Shown: positions 48,622 to 61,140, counted from the first letter of the stretch. The stretch: 64,000 nt of DNA from Acanthacorydalis orientalis (GCA_034766995.1 CM068318.1:4790001-4854000); one strand, 5' to 3'. Notes: a model not told the origin generated them from the sequence alone. Program-made: numbers and translations.

Positions 48622-49919
48622 TATACCTTTTTTAGTAATAAATTGTTTTCCCATTCGACTACGTTTTTACTTCTAGAAAAACATTTTCAGAGTTTAGTTT
48701 AATTTCGTCAATTTGTTTTCAAGCGTAGAGATGAAACAGTTATTTATTATTTAAAACGATAAAACCTACACATTCAGTACTTATACATAGATCACAAATT
48801 TATATAAAACAATTATTTTATTTAATTCATATCTTTACAAATTTAATCAAGAGTTTTATAAAATATAACCACTATAAATTCTGTATAATTTATTTTCCAA
48901 GTTAAATTATAAATAAGTGATAATCCGAGATAATAATTAAGACATTTCTTTAAGATATTCGTAAAATTGTCTGACGTTTAATATAAAATTTCTGCTTTGA
49001 ATAAAACATATTCCAAATAAATCATGAAAAAAAAACAATACAACCATATATTAAATATTTAATATTTATACAAGTAAGACCATTCAAACACGATAAACTA
49101 GCAGGTACTTTTCGACACAATTTGTTAAATATATATAATAGTTTTCAAATTTAGATTAGATTCTCTAGCGATTTCTGGCAAGACATGCAATACGTTTGCT
49201 TATATATGTTTTTAATAAATATAAATATCCAAAAGTATGCTATAAAATTAAATAGTGTGATTATATGGCCGTATTTATTTTTGATTATAACCAGACTATA
49301 AATCTTTTAAGAAAATTTGTACTCAATTATATTAAATGGGTTCGTTTTACTTTTATTTTAAATAAATTCTCATATTAAAGTATTGAACAGCTGTAAGAAA
49401 TAGATTGCTTGTAAGAAATAGAACGTAGTTTATAAAATTGAAATGTATTTATAAATCTATATATTATATGGTCTGTTCGACGAATTTAAGATGTTTACAA
49501 AATCTAAAAGCAATTACAAAGTATTAAACAATCCAATATCGTTAATGAATATATTTATGTTTGGTAGATTAAAACTTCCCTCTTATATTGAATCTATATT
49601 GACTTTATGAACAGTCTACACGAGCTGAATGATAAAGTCGGGTAGTTATAGTGTACATTCGATAGACTAAAGCGATGAAAATTTGAAAATTTAATTTAAT
49701 CATCGAAACTATGTAATTAAAAACTGAAAATTATATTTTCGTTGATTTTAATCCGAAGATATCCGATGTACACGGCCAAAAATATCAATCAAAGTTTCGT
49801 AATAAATTTAATGTAACATATATTTTCACTTAAAATACATGATAAAGCACTCACGCAGATACGAGCTAAATATTGGAAAATATAACGCTTATGAATTAAA
49901 ATTCAATAAAACATTATCT
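48426..49919. other. AT-rich noncoding stretch
   Basis: One long TA tract. Otherwise nothing seen. Confidence 0.4.
48549..48618. repeat. (TA)n, about 69 bp
   Basis: A pure run. Confidence 0.95.
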
Positions 49920-50400
49920 AAGTATATCTAGTACATGTGTGAGAGTAGTGTTACGATACCGTTTGTTTTATGAAACATACATACAGGCGGACACGCGCGG
50001 TTTATTTATTTATTTATTTTTTTTTTTGGTAAACAATATTTCAGCCGAACGGACTTTATTTATTTATCGAACAGAATACACATACATACACGCACGCATA
50101 CATACAAATATCAGATACCAACATATTTGCTTACGATATTAATAACAATTTACCTAAACTCAGCGCGCGTGAATTATTCAAAAGTTTCAAATACGTTCGG
50201 ATTACAACAATACGAACCCATTTCAATTAAGTTCACATTCGAACAAACAATTGCCGCTTGCTACACATTCATCAAATAACAATGCTTATTATAGTTGCGT
50301 ATTAGCGTGTACGCCTGCCTGGAACTTTAATCATGATTTCACCGTTAACCATCAGATGTGGAACTATAATAACGACGGAGATATATTAGGCTGATACTCT
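49920..50400. other. Balanced island
   Basis: Contains GGCGGACACGCGCGGTTTAT and CTCAGCGCGCGTGAATTATT (two GCGCG-bearing words 170 bp apart) and a (TTTA)n stretch at about 50000-50018. No recognised gene. Confidence 0.3.
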
Positions 50401-50440
50401 TTTATTTCTCCTCATTTATATATTTACATACATAGAATTA

Positions 50441-50515
<75 letters not shown>
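50441..50515. repeat. (CA)n-(TA)n compound microsatellite
   Basis: CA of about 26 bp, TA of about 38 bp, then a short CACAC. Confidence 0.95.
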
Positions 50516-51155
50516 TTATGTGTTTTGATAAATTGTTCAATTTATATATCCATTATTAAATAATTGTTACACCAGTACACCATAATTACTACAACGATGT
50601 CTTTATCGACCTAGAAGGTGTTTATTGATAACTAGTTTTGTTCAATTTTCTTTTAAATATATTTTTAATAAGAGCTTTTTCTTAAATTCATTACTGGAAT
50701 CACTAAAATACTTTTTAGATTATATTTTTTGGAAAATATTAAAATAATTTAAATGATAATCTTTAACTGGATTATCCATAACTAGTCAATAATTGACATA
50801 TTCGATCAGACTTTATTTCGATTTTTCAATGAATGAAAAATTCATTTGAGAAGCTTAATTTAGTTAGTGTTATGCGCTTTTCTGTGCGATAGATTCAATT
50901 TTAGAATAATGAACCTAACGAGTCAATAATTAGATGTTTTTTATCTCATGTACATAAAAAAATATAATTAATCTATTTATTAATTCGTTTAAATAATATT
51001 TTTATTTATTTGACTTGTATTTGTTTTTTCATACTGTTTAATTGTTCTCTTTTTTTCAATGCGTATCATTTAATTCCTATATTTCTTCACTAAGCTTTAA
51101 CGATTTTATAATATAACATACGTTTTAATATACAAAAAAAACGTATATTCCGGTT

Positions 51156-51158
<3 letters not shown>

Positions 51159-51197
<39 letters not shown>
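51159..51197. repeat. (TA)n
   Basis: About 38 bp. Confidence 0.9.
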
Positions 51198-51199
<2 letters not shown>

Positions 51200-51263
51200 G
51201 TTTAAATAAATTTGTGTATTTAAGATTCGACAGTAAATTGAAAAAGTTATGAAAGAAATATTT

Positions 51264-51305
51264 ATATATATATATACATATATAGTGTGTGTGTGTATGT
51301 GTATA
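51264..51305. repeat. (TA)n-(TG)n
   Basis: Short TA with CATA, then GTGTGTGTGTATGTG. Confidence 0.85.
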
Positions 51306-51399
51306 AATGTACGTTTGTGTGCGTGTTTTGTTGGGAATTAAAAATTGATGAAATTTCTATTTTTAAACAAAATGAATTGATGGAGGAAAGTTATTATTA

Positions 51400-52065
51400 G
51401 CTCTTCGTGAGTTCACCAAGAAGCCTGATCTTTTCTTCTTATAAATGTATAAAGCGAGAGAGCGAGGCATAAAATTAGGGAATTCTACCTCCTACACAAT
51501 CACGTCTGTATACCTCTCTAACAGAAACCACGGACCGCATCACGAGATTACATCATCTGAATTCTGCGTGTACCAGTCAGTCAGCCAACGGGAGCTTTTC
51601 ACGAACCCGACCGTCACTGCTTTACTACTTTAACCATTCATCTACTCATACCGTCACTTTTCACGGTTTCGACGGGCCGAGTCAAAAGGGACGACGAAAG
51701 GGGTAGCTCGGCGGCGTTCTGTACATTTTCACGAAGTTAACAACTCACTGCATTAATCCAGTGGGTGACAGTTAATGTGTGAGAGAGGCTTACGACATGA
51801 TGCGTTTAATCCGGCTCTGGCCATGTCAACATACGCACGCTGTCGCATCACACCCACGCCATACCGCGTCGCGCTGCCCTGGTGTTTGTTAATAGAGGTG
51901 GTTGTTGGTGCTGCTGACTCTGTCGCTCGGTTTAGGTAGGCCTATGACATTGCACGGTTGTATTTGTAAGAGACACAAATCGAGGTGACAGAGTGGTGTG
52001 GCGTGGTCGCTGTGCGCTTGTCCAAACTGATTTTCAATTATACCGCTTGTGAATTAGAATAAAAA
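51400..52065. other. CpG-rich island with two TAATCC sites
   Basis: One of the richest islands (GTAGCTCGGCGGCGTTCTGT; CCGCGTCGCGCTGCCCTGGT). TAATCC occurs at 51754-51759 inside the hairpin CACTG-CATTAATC-CAGTG (51746-51763) and again at 51807-51812, the core bound by K50 homeodomains. The only + frame (51445-51633) is anonymous. Enhancer or promoter candidate. Confidence 0.45.
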
Positions 52066-53794
52066 CAGAAAATACAGAGTTCACTGTTTTCATATGCGAA
52101 CTAAAACGGATTTAAAAAGAATCTCCAAATTTAAATGTCCCATTTATATACATACATACATATATAAACATATATATATATATACATATAAACATTAATA
52201 CCTCTAAATACGAACATATACTAATAAATATTTATATACGGATATCTACAAGGAGTTATAATTATATTTTCTTTATAATTATTAAACGTTTTAAATTACT
52301 AGCATTAGCTGTAAAATAAATTGCAACGTAATATATACTTAGCGAAATGATAACAGTTAAAAGAAACTGTTTTATAATTAAATTTATTCTTTCATAATGA
52401 CTTAGTGTATAAATTCAAAACTCTAATGATATCTTTTTAAAAACATTTAATGTTGATAATAAAAATAATATATTGCTTATTGCAAGAAAATCACGACTTT
52501 AATTGTATTTTTCTATTTTAATTAGCTAATTTTTTTCAAATGTATGTTACTTTTTTATTTTTTAATATTTTTTAAAATATATCTATTCGTTCCAGAACAA
52601 TAACTGTTTAATTATCGTTTGTTTAATTAAATAATGACCGAGAATAAAATTTTAAAAGAGATCTTGTTTTAGAAAAAGATTTTCTTAATATATTATTTTC
52701 ATTATTGAATGAATAATAATACAATGGAACTGCTGTAAATGGCAAGAATTTAAAATCGAAAATGATTACTTCTGCTTTAATATCGTAATGTTCTTCAATA
52801 GTGGGTGTAAGAAACCTCCTCGACACCGCAACCATCTCGTCTCAATTCTCTACTGTAACCCACATCAGTGACATGTTAGCTGAATTTGGTGGCGTGTACA
52901 TATGAGGGACTGTTGTGAATTTGACCCTTTCCTCCCACACTTGTGTATAACTTTTGAATACTTTGTGGATTTATATTGCTTCTTGGATGATCTAATTACT
53001 TTAATGTGTGTGTGTCTACAGGAACGTTTTCAACATATCAATCATTAATTTTAGACAAAAACATATATATGTACTATACATAAATATATGGATATGTGTA
53101 TGTATATGTTTTTGTATACTGTTGGTGTTGATTTATAATTATAATTACAATATGTATATAATTACACGAACAATATGTAATTACTTTAAAATTGCCACAT
53201 AATCAATATAATAATGTCACGTCAACGACTAATCGAGCTACTACGGTAATGCATATCCATACTTATATGTTTATAAATTTATATAAATGATAATAATAAT
53301 ACTTGATAATAAATTTCAATCTTTTTTTTCACACTGATAAAATATTCATTTTAGTATTAGTGCTATTATTTTGAATAAAAAAATGTGTAGAAATCTTGTA
53401 CACGAACAGTTTATCAGAGAAAATCTATCACATATTTTTTTTAAAAAAAAATGTAACCTACAAGACTTAATATAAAGAAATTATAAAACTAAAGAAACTT
53501 TGAAAGTACATTTTTGTTTTTATTAAATGTCTAGTTTGTCTGTTATTGGGGTTAAGAAATAATCAGGTAAATTCGAAGACAATTTGCTTTGATATCATTT
53601 TTTTGTACAGGAAATATAAAAAAAACATTTTTAACTATTTAATACTTTTTTATAATATATAAAGGAATGAAAGGCAAGTCCTGATATTTAAAAAATAATC
53701 TTTAATTTTTTTCTATTCCATGTCTTCTTTTATTAAAAAAAAAAATAATTCGTATACAAATATGTTACAAACAATGCTAAAGATAGATTATTTT
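52066..53794. other. AT-rich noncoding stretch
   Basis: TA/TACA repeats at 52148. A small balanced patch at 52790-52960 (AACCTCCTCGACACCGCAAC) has no gene. Other frames are anonymous. Confidence 0.35.
52148..52190. repeat. TA/TACA mixed repeat
   Basis: ATACATACATACATATATAA, then TA. Confidence 0.8.
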
Positions 53795-54190
53795 TTCTTC
53801 TTTAAAAACGAAACCCTCGGGACAATGATATTTCACAACTCGATGTATTACATACGTACTAGCGATAGTCTGTTTGCATTCCGCAAGTGTTGTGAGTCGA
53901 TATGGTGTAGGCGCCGGGTACACCCATAGCGAGCGTTCAAAGAATACCAACGGTCTTCGGGTAATTGATATAGACGGAGCGATTTCAGTGAACCGCTAAC
54001 GCGGGTTTAAGGGACTTCCGCTTACAATTACGCTCAGTTCACATTTTGGGAAAGTTTAATGATAATGTACGGGTCGCTGAAAACGATTTCAATTTGTTTC
54101 AAATAATGAATGAGTGCCCTCCCGGACATTCAGAAACATATGCTTCGGTATACTGTGAAACTCATACGTATCAAAAGCTTTAGTCTTCTG
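53795..54190. other. Balanced island
   Basis: Contains CGAAACCCTCGGGACAATGA, GTGTAGGCGCCGGGTACACC and GCTAACGCGGGTTTAAGGGA. No convincing coding frame. It ends about 100 bp before the MITE at 54284. Confidence 0.3.
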
Positions 54191-54283
54191 CATAGAAAAT
54201 GTTCTTTAGCGTTTCTGAAATATCCTTTACTACGGATCAGAGTTCTTATTATTTACAAGGTTGTTACGTATAAATCTTATAAA

Positions 54284-54389
54284 GGGTGATTCAATTTAGG
54301 CTTTCACATGAAAGTATTAAAACAAGTCATCTTATTTTAACGATTTTTTTTAAATACTTTCGTATGGAAGCTTGAATTGAATCATCTTA
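54284..54389. mobile_element. Short MITE, GGTGATTCAATT family, complete copy
   Basis: About 106 bp bounded by long terminal inverted repeats. The left arm starts GGGTGATTCAATTTAGGCTT and continues through CACATGAAAGTATT. The reverse complement of the right arm starts AGATGATTCAATTCAAGCTT and continues through CATACGAAAGTATTT. About four fifths of 42 paired positions match, so almost the whole element is an inverted repeat. TA-rich bases flank both ends, consistent with a TA target. There is no coding capacity. Confidence 0.7.
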
Positions 54390-54649
54390 TATATTGATTA
54401 ATTTTTCATTTCAAATGGTTTTGAAATTTTTAATATAATACACAAAGTTAATTATGAATTTTTATAGCAATAGGTAAATATTCAATAGAAACATTTTATT
54501 TAATTGATATATTTAGAATCTTTCTTTGTATAAAACATATTTTATTTTGTATAAAAAAATATATCTTTTCTTCTTTCAACACATTTCCATCCAATTTAAA
54601 CGTATTGTTAACAATTTATTATAAATAAAAATAAGTTTTTTTTTTATTT

Positions 54650-54650
<1 letters not shown>

Positions 54651-54723
<73 letters not shown>
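54651..54723. repeat. (CA)n-(TA)n compound microsatellite
   Basis: CA of about 30 bp, then TA of about 41 bp. Confidence 0.95.
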
Positions 54724-54725
<2 letters not shown>

Positions 54726-55319
54726 TTAAGAAGTATCATGTTTATTATTCTAAATCATTTTATTAACATTTGTAAATAAGTAATAACCAATAGAATAAAA
54801 TTCTCTTGAGATACTTGACTCTATGAGATATAAGAAGGGTACAATATGCTTGGAACGGATGGAAACTTGTATAAAAGTTGCCTTATAAACCGAACTAACA
54901 GGTCATTTAAGAGATTGAACATAAAATTGACGAATTTTATTCATTTTTTATTTCTGTTATATAGAAATTGATCAGTACTCGAACATAAAATCATTTCTTA
55001 TATCATGTATTTAAAAAACAAAGTAACTTTTCCTTGTATCCAATTAAATAAGATTGTAAAATGTTAAGTTGTAAAAAAAATTCGAAAATATTCACATCGC
55101 TTTTATCATCTTACTTTCATCTAAAATACTACATTATTTAACTTCAACTATTGACATTTCTTAATAAAAGCCTCTAAAACGTTATCCATTCATCGCATAT
55201 ATCATTACAACCCGTTCTCATCATTCAAAGAGAGAATACAATAACTCTCTTTTTATTTATTCTCCATATTCGAATAAAACATTTTTTATGGCACCACACT
55301 AAATCTTTATATATTATTT

Positions 55320-55620
55320 TCCGTTCACAAATTCATCGCGAAACGTATAAAAAGATAATTTGACTCATACATATATGTGTGACTTTTCGCACCCTCCTTT
55401 TCGATATCTTCATCGTTGACAGAAAGATCAGATGCCTCAAATTTCTCATATTTGAGAACATCGATGTCATTTACATCTCTCACGATGTAATTTCATACAA
55501 TCAATTCAACAGAACACGTCCACCTACTTATTTCTGTTCCGCATGATTTGACACATCGTTGTATTCGCCGTACAAATAAATATCTTTTATCCGTTTCTCT
55601 TCCAGAGTCACGTTATTGAC
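55320..55620. other. Mildly GC-raised segment
   Basis: Holds TTCGCACCCTCCTTTTCGAT, CACGATGTAATTTC and AACACGTCCACC. No gene is recognised. Confidence 0.2.
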
Positions 55621-55745
55621 ATATTGAATAATAATGTTGTATTTGTAATGTTTAATATTTAATGTAGATTTTGGCGACATTGTTTAAGAATGGTTTTGTG
55701 CCAGCGAGTTAATCGATTGTTATTGAGTTTAATTGAATTTCTCTA

Positions 55746-55768
55746 ATATATATATATATATATATATA
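55746..55768. repeat. Short (TA)n
   Basis: About 22 bp. Confidence 0.85.
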
Positions 55769-56509
55769 AAATATTTATTTAAAAACATAAGTTTTATATA
55801 CAAAAGTATAAAACATATATTGTTTGATTAATATGAAATTTTCGTGAAAACTTTTTGCAAGACAAATTAAAAAAAAACTGTTATAAATTCATTATTTCTA
55901 TTCAATTAAATTTGAATATTTGTGTAATTTATGAGATATTAATATTATAAATTTCTAAAAAATTTATAGACATTTAAAGTCAATTTTATAAAAAATAATA
56001 TTTGAAATTCATGTATAAAAAATAGTTTATTTTGATTAAATATTCCTTGATTTAAATTGAACACAAATTCGTATTAAAACTGAACAGTTTTCTTTTCTGA
56101 CACGAATGACGTCCAGTTCTGTTCATCCATTTATCAAATAAATTTATAATAGTGTTAAAATATTTACAGACACTTTGATATTCAGCTGTTCGAGTCGAAG
56201 AAACTTGTTGACAGTTTTGTAAAGATCTCTCAGAGTTTCACCATTATTTTCTATTTTACACTTTGTTGCCTAATTAGATATGATTAAACAACTTTGAAGC
56301 TGTTCTAAACAGTTTATATTTCTTCTAAATGAATGTTTAAGTTCAGTGCAATTGAACTTTTTCAAATGTTTACAGTTAATTTATACAAGATTTGAATTTA
56401 ATTAAATATTTATTTTGAATTCATTTCTCATTGTATTAAATTTTAGTTCAGACAATTATTAACTTACACATTTTTTGATCAATGATAGTTTTCTTTTTAC
56501 TAAAGTTAA

Positions 56510-56745
56510 ATTTAGTTTTACAAATGAACACACTTCTATGCAATTCACAACACTTTCCTATTAAAAATTTTCAATAATTAGCCACTGATTACTTTATTTT
56601 TATTTATGAGAATTCCAGTGGTGATATTTTGCTGTATTTTATCATTCTGAAGATAATACGATCTTCAAAAGACGTAGAAATAGTTTTATAATAATCAATT
56701 ATTGATCAGAAAATTTTTATGAATTATGAAAAAACGAATAGAAAA
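56510..56745. mobile_element. TTTCACAAATGAATT repeat family, degenerate copy
   Basis: GTTTTACAAATGAACACACT resembles the left end. ATTATTGATCAGAAAATTTT, followed by ATGAATTATGAAAAAACGAA, resembles the right part of the copies at 5415 and 44494. It is too diverged for exact borders. Confidence 0.3.
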
Positions 56746-58021
56746 GCTAGCTAAATTTTTTAAAAACTAGCTAAATAATTATGTTTAAGAAACTATTCTG
56801 AAAAAATTAATTCATAATGTTGTCTTATAAATAAAATCTAATAATAAAAAAAATATTATTGAAGTTATTACATTTTTAAAACTCACCTAATCGGATTTTT
56901 TTTAAAAGTATCTTAGTTAAACTTCGAAAGTAAATAAGACTGCACTTCGAAATAAACAACAGTTTTTACACTAAGCAAATTTATTTTCACAGTTTTCAAA
57001 AACGGTTACTATTGACTATTAATGCCTATCATGAAATCACTTGAATTGAAGAAGGAAAATTTATGAAGCGGTTTAATTTAACTGTATAAAAAATTCTCTT
57101 GAAATTAAAACTTCTTAATGAATGAAAATATAAAATTATATATAAAAATCTCTTTGTGTTACAAATATACACACACACGTATGTATGTATGTATATATGT
57201 ACGTTATGTGTTGTTTATACAGAATAAAAACTTTTAAAGTAAAAAACTTTATTCCCAACGCCATTCGTTCGTTCTTTCGTGTTGCACAAACTCTTTTCAG
57301 TAGTTATTTTTAAAAAAATAGTTCGTTGCAGTTGAATGAAACGAAAATAAATAGAGAAATATTTTGTAAATAAAACTGCAGAGCCGTAAGTACAACTCAA
57401 TATGAATGCCATAGTAGGAAAGTTAAGACGTGGATGTGAATACAAATGGTTAAATATAGAGTTCAAAGAAACTTTGTAAATTTACAGTAATTAACTAATA
57501 GAAATTGATTTATCAAAGACAGTTTTGTATTGAGGTAAATAGAAATGTCGAGTAAATATTTCTATTAAAATGAAATTCAGTACGCGGATATTTTTCAATA
57601 AATATTAATTCTTTGTATATTCGATAGAGCTGTTTGACGCTGTCAATATTATTTGTTCTTTCATTCAAGTTATTTGAAAACAACTTACACAAAAATGATG
57701 TTTGATGAGAGTACAGTCCTTAAAAAAAATTACTACAGTTATTCTTAGTAGTAAATTAAAACAAGTTTAAAACGATTTATTTTTTAAATGAGTTTAAAAA
57801 TATTGTTCAGAATTTGAAAAGATACAGCTTAAGGTATTATATTACAAGACTCTTTTGAGTGAGAATGAAAAAAAATTATAGAAAATAAATAATTTATTAA
57901 GACTGAAAATAATTGTACAAAATAATGAAAATTATTGCTCATAAAATTTTAATTATCAAGAATATATTTTTAACAATTAAAAAATGTATGATTTTTCAAG
58001 TACTGTATGATTTTATATATA

Positions 58022-58190
58022 GGATTATTCAATTAGGCTTCCACATGAAATGGTTAAAAAAATCACATAAATTAAAAAATATTTTAGTTCAATTCTATTT
58101 TAGTATTGAATTGAACTAAACTACTAAATAAAAAATAACATAATTTTTTGAATGCTTGTCTGCGTGAAACCTAAAGTGAATCAACTTAAA
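58022..58190. mobile_element. Short MITE, GGTGATTCAATT family, longer copy with internal hairpin
   Basis: The left end GGATTATTCAATTAGGCTTC followed by CACATGAAATGG matches the 54284 element. The right end, read in reverse complement, is AGTTGATTCACTTTAGGTTT. It is about 170 bp and carries a central perfect 13-bp inverted repeat (58083-58095 with 58108-58120) not present in the shorter copy. No protein is encoded; an open frame crossing the element is incidental. Confidence 0.65.
58083..58120. other. Perfect 13-bp inverted repeat inside MITE
   Basis: TTTAGTTCAATTC (58083-58095) pairs with GAATTGAACTAAA (58108-58120) over a 12-nt loop. It lies at the centre of the 58022-58190 element and is absent from its 106-bp relative. 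Confidence 0.7.
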
Positions 58191-58564
58191 TATGTTTTAA
58201 TGTGAATTACAGCTTTTAAAACTGACATTTACTCAGTAGATTGATCCTCTTATAAGTTAACGCCAAGTGGAAACAACAGCATTAAATCTTAACTTGATTA
58301 GAACGGTTTATAATATTTCAAAAGACATTATGTTTTGTTATTTTCTTTTAGTTTTGATTAATTTATTATTTTTGAATATTCTGAATATTTAAAGATTTTA
58401 TTGAATATTTTATTCTTTTATTAATTCTCTTTCTTTGAGAAAATATATTTTATCTTTAAAGTCCTCTAAAATGTTTTTAATATTTTTATAGACATATTAG
58501 AAAACCATTTTTTCTTTTGTGATTTTTTATTATATTTTGCTAGGTATTTCTTTTTAACTTTTCT

Positions 58565-58567
<3 letters not shown>

Positions 58568-58602
<35 letters not shown>
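58568..58602. repeat. (TA)n
   Basis: About 35 bp. Confidence 0.9.
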
Positions 58603-58603
<1 letters not shown>

Positions 58604-58789
58604 TTTTTTATTATAGAAGAAGAAAGATTTAATTTGAACAACGTTTGCATATATTACCTTCTCGATGTTTGAGTGTATAGAAAAAACGCTGTAATTTAAA
58701 AAAGCAGTTCGAGTATTTTTCAGAAAATCGTAAAAAATATAATGGTTCTTTAAAGACTAACCTCGTGAATAAAATAATCGTTTAACAGT

Positions 58790-59300
58790 AAATGTACATT
58801 TGATATTTGCATTTTCGCTGAATCTCGTGATTGTTATTTCATAGTGTTATTACACGTTTCTTACTTTTCGCATTTTCAATCATCCCGATATTATACGTGC
58901 TAAAATTAAAAAAAGAGGTCGAGAACGCGTTCTGAAATGAGACTTAGTAAAATATCACTCGACGTCTTATTCCGTGGACATTATAACACACAGAAAAAAA
59001 AAACAATATTACATATTGCATACAAATAGTAACATCTACGAATACCGTTCGGCTCTCTCCCGCGGGAATAATATTTTTTCATGAATATTTTCCTTTCCAT
59101 TCACAAGAGGTCATAACTCCTCTTACTTGTGGAACCATACATGCGCTTTAAAAATAATGTAATTCCTATGGGAGTTTCCAGATATCGAAGCACATACAGT
59201 TACTTTTATCCTTTATACTGCCTTCTATGTGGGAAATGAACAAAGTTGTCGAAAGTATTTTATCATTAAGTTTTTCTTTGTGTGCGTTCTTGTATTTTTC
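58790..59300. other. Mildly GC-raised segment
   Basis: Contains GAGAACGCGTTCTGAAATGA (with the palindrome AGAACGCGTTCT), TCGACGTCTTATTCCGTGGA and TCTCCCGCGGGAATAATATT (with TCCCGCGGGA). Two 10-12 bp palindromes within 150 bp. Nothing coding. Confidence 0.3.
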
Positions 59301-60148
59301 CCCTTTATAAATGTATTTTTGTTATGAGTTCGTGTTGTGCTTTTATTATATACCATGTGTGGAATATTGTGAGGAATTTATATGAGGTGCAAATAAATTT
59401 CAGTTAATTTGAATTTATTAAATTGTTTTTCATATTTATATTTGTTGCATATTCATAAGAATTAGTCAGGTTTTGTTTACGCGATTCGCACTATCAAGGA
59501 AGACAGGTCAGAATTTATTTAGTTTTTCTGTATAATTCAATTATCCTTTATGTTTTATTTGATTGTATATACATTTAATTAAATTTAAATCTAAAAACAT
59601 TTAAGTATTTTATGTAGCCAGTTATTTCATTATTCACATTTTTCTTTAAAATATAAACAGTACTTTTATTAAATTATAATTTATTTTTTTGTAATTTTCA
59701 ACTATTTTAAATGCACATATTTGAAACAAGGATATTAAAAGTTTTATTTATTTATACACATTAATTATATCGAAAAAATAGAATAACTATTTTATTATTC
59801 GTTGTTTTTAAATATAAAATTGTGTTTGAGTATATAAATATAATTGAACATAAAATACCTGTATACATAAAACACCTTCGAGTTAACCAACAGCACCTTA
59901 CTGAAATTATCATTTATATCATAATCTAATTTAAATTTTAGTGGAATGTTTAAGTCGCTGCATTATGTTTGATTTCAGTGCTTGAAAACGTGTGAAATGA
60001 TTAATTGAATTATATTCAGTAAATAATATCAATCTTTCTAATTATCAAGTTTAAAAGTGATTTCATGTTATATTTTATTTTAATGCAGTTTTCATTCAAT
60101 TTTTATTATGAAAGATATGAAAAGTATTTGGTTGTCTTACTATATTCC

Positions 60149-60204
<56 letters not shown>

Positions 60205-60434
60205 ATAAAAAATGTTAAACTTAGTAAAATGTATTATAATATTTATAGATTGTCTGCTTGATATAATTTTATTGCAAATGGTTTGCAAAAAATTTTTGTA
60301 CGGATTTAAAAATATGTATGTGAATGCTTTAATTTTAGAAAATATCGTTTCGTGTCCGCAATTTGTTTCTATTACAATTGAAAAATTGCGTTTATTCGAA
60401 ATAAAATACCCGAAAAAAACTCCATTCATACATA
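59301..60434. other. AT-rich noncoding stretch
   Basis: One TA tract. The overlapping frames at 60148-60453 (minus) and 60212-60448 (plus) show no domain. Confidence 0.35.
60152..60201. repeat. (TA)n
   Basis: About 50 bp. Confidence 0.95.
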
Positions 60435-61140
60435 TAAATCGAACGTAACGCACAAATCAACCACGAACACATTTAAAAATCATGTTTTGCGCGACAAAAT
60501 ACCCAATATTTTCGTCGCATAAAAAACACATTGGTAAAAAAAACGAATCTGTTTTTATGGCACTATCCGTCTTACGAAACATACACAACGCATAACTGCG
60601 GTCTCCGAATGACCGAAAAGCCTAGATATGAACGCGCGCGCGAGTTCAAATAGGCGCTCGCGCGCGCGCGCCCTCAAGTTACGATTACCATAAGCCAGCC
60701 AACATGACAAACGACTACACCATTTGCCTTGACACGGGGACAAGCATATAAAATTAACTGCAACGATAAGTTCGAACTCGACCCGGCGTAGACACCGTTG
60801 CCGCGCCATTGGTGCCGCCGCGCCGCCACCATCACCACCACCGCCGCATAAATTGAAAATCCCGTGTCGAATGATCTGGAAATTTGTCTTTACTTTATTG
60901 GTACGGCGCTAACGTCGGAAGACCGGACAAGCGACAGAAAGAAGTCAGGAACACACGCTTACATACGTACACGTCCGTACATTTATCCACATCCACATTT
61001 CCACTGGCGCTTGTATGGATGTAAGGGACGTTGGCGCACAGATCGAAGTTTATCCGGATCAGTAAATCTGATGAAAACGAGAATATATTTTGGTTATTTC
61101 TTTTTATTTTCACTGAATTGTGTTGCTGTGTGCGCCACGT
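60435..61140. other. CpG island, promoter-like
   Basis: The strongest CpG island in the window. It contains the CG-alternating hairpin, then GCATATAAAATTAACTG (60745-60761, TATA-like), a GCCATTGGTGCC word (inverted CCAAT) at about 60805, and CGCCGCCACCATCACCACCA. A 162-codon + frame (60864-61352) starts downstream and contains one hydrophobic stretch (IYFGYFFLFSLNCVAVCATF) before running into (TA)n; I do not recognise it. A minus frame (60555-60809) is anonymous. It may be a true promoter, which would put a transcription start inside the window. Confidence 0.45.
60633..60668. other. CG-alternating perfect 12-bp hairpin (Z-DNA-prone)
   Basis: CGCGCGCGCGAG (60633-60644) and CTCGCGCGCGCG (60657-60668) enclose TTCAAATAGGCG. 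Alternating CG runs on both arms favour Z-DNA or cruciform extrusion. They are the only long CG runs in the window. Confidence 0.75.

Larger units (their letters stand above)
50516..51399. other. AT-rich stretch, possible repeat fragment
   Basis: TAGTCAATAATTGACATATT and CGATCAGACTTTATTTCGAT near 50783-50825, followed by GAAAAATTCATTTGAGAAGC, resemble the right half of the TTTCACAAATGAATT family at low identity. Confidence 0.25.
54390..58021. other. AT-rich noncoding stretch
   Basis: Contains the 54651 microsatellite, the GC-raised 55320-55620 patch and a degenerate repeat at 56510. The 83-codon minus frame at 57215-57466 is anonymous. Confidence 0.35.

Noticed and set aside
54145..54175. 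Resemblance to the mir-iab-4 hairpin (GGTATACTGTG and CATACGTATC)
   Set aside because: The mature miRNA sequence does not match and the arms do not pair over the required length.
56884..56900. Minus-strand GATTAGGTGAGT as splice junction
   Set aside because: Upstream is A-rich, not a polypyrimidine tract.
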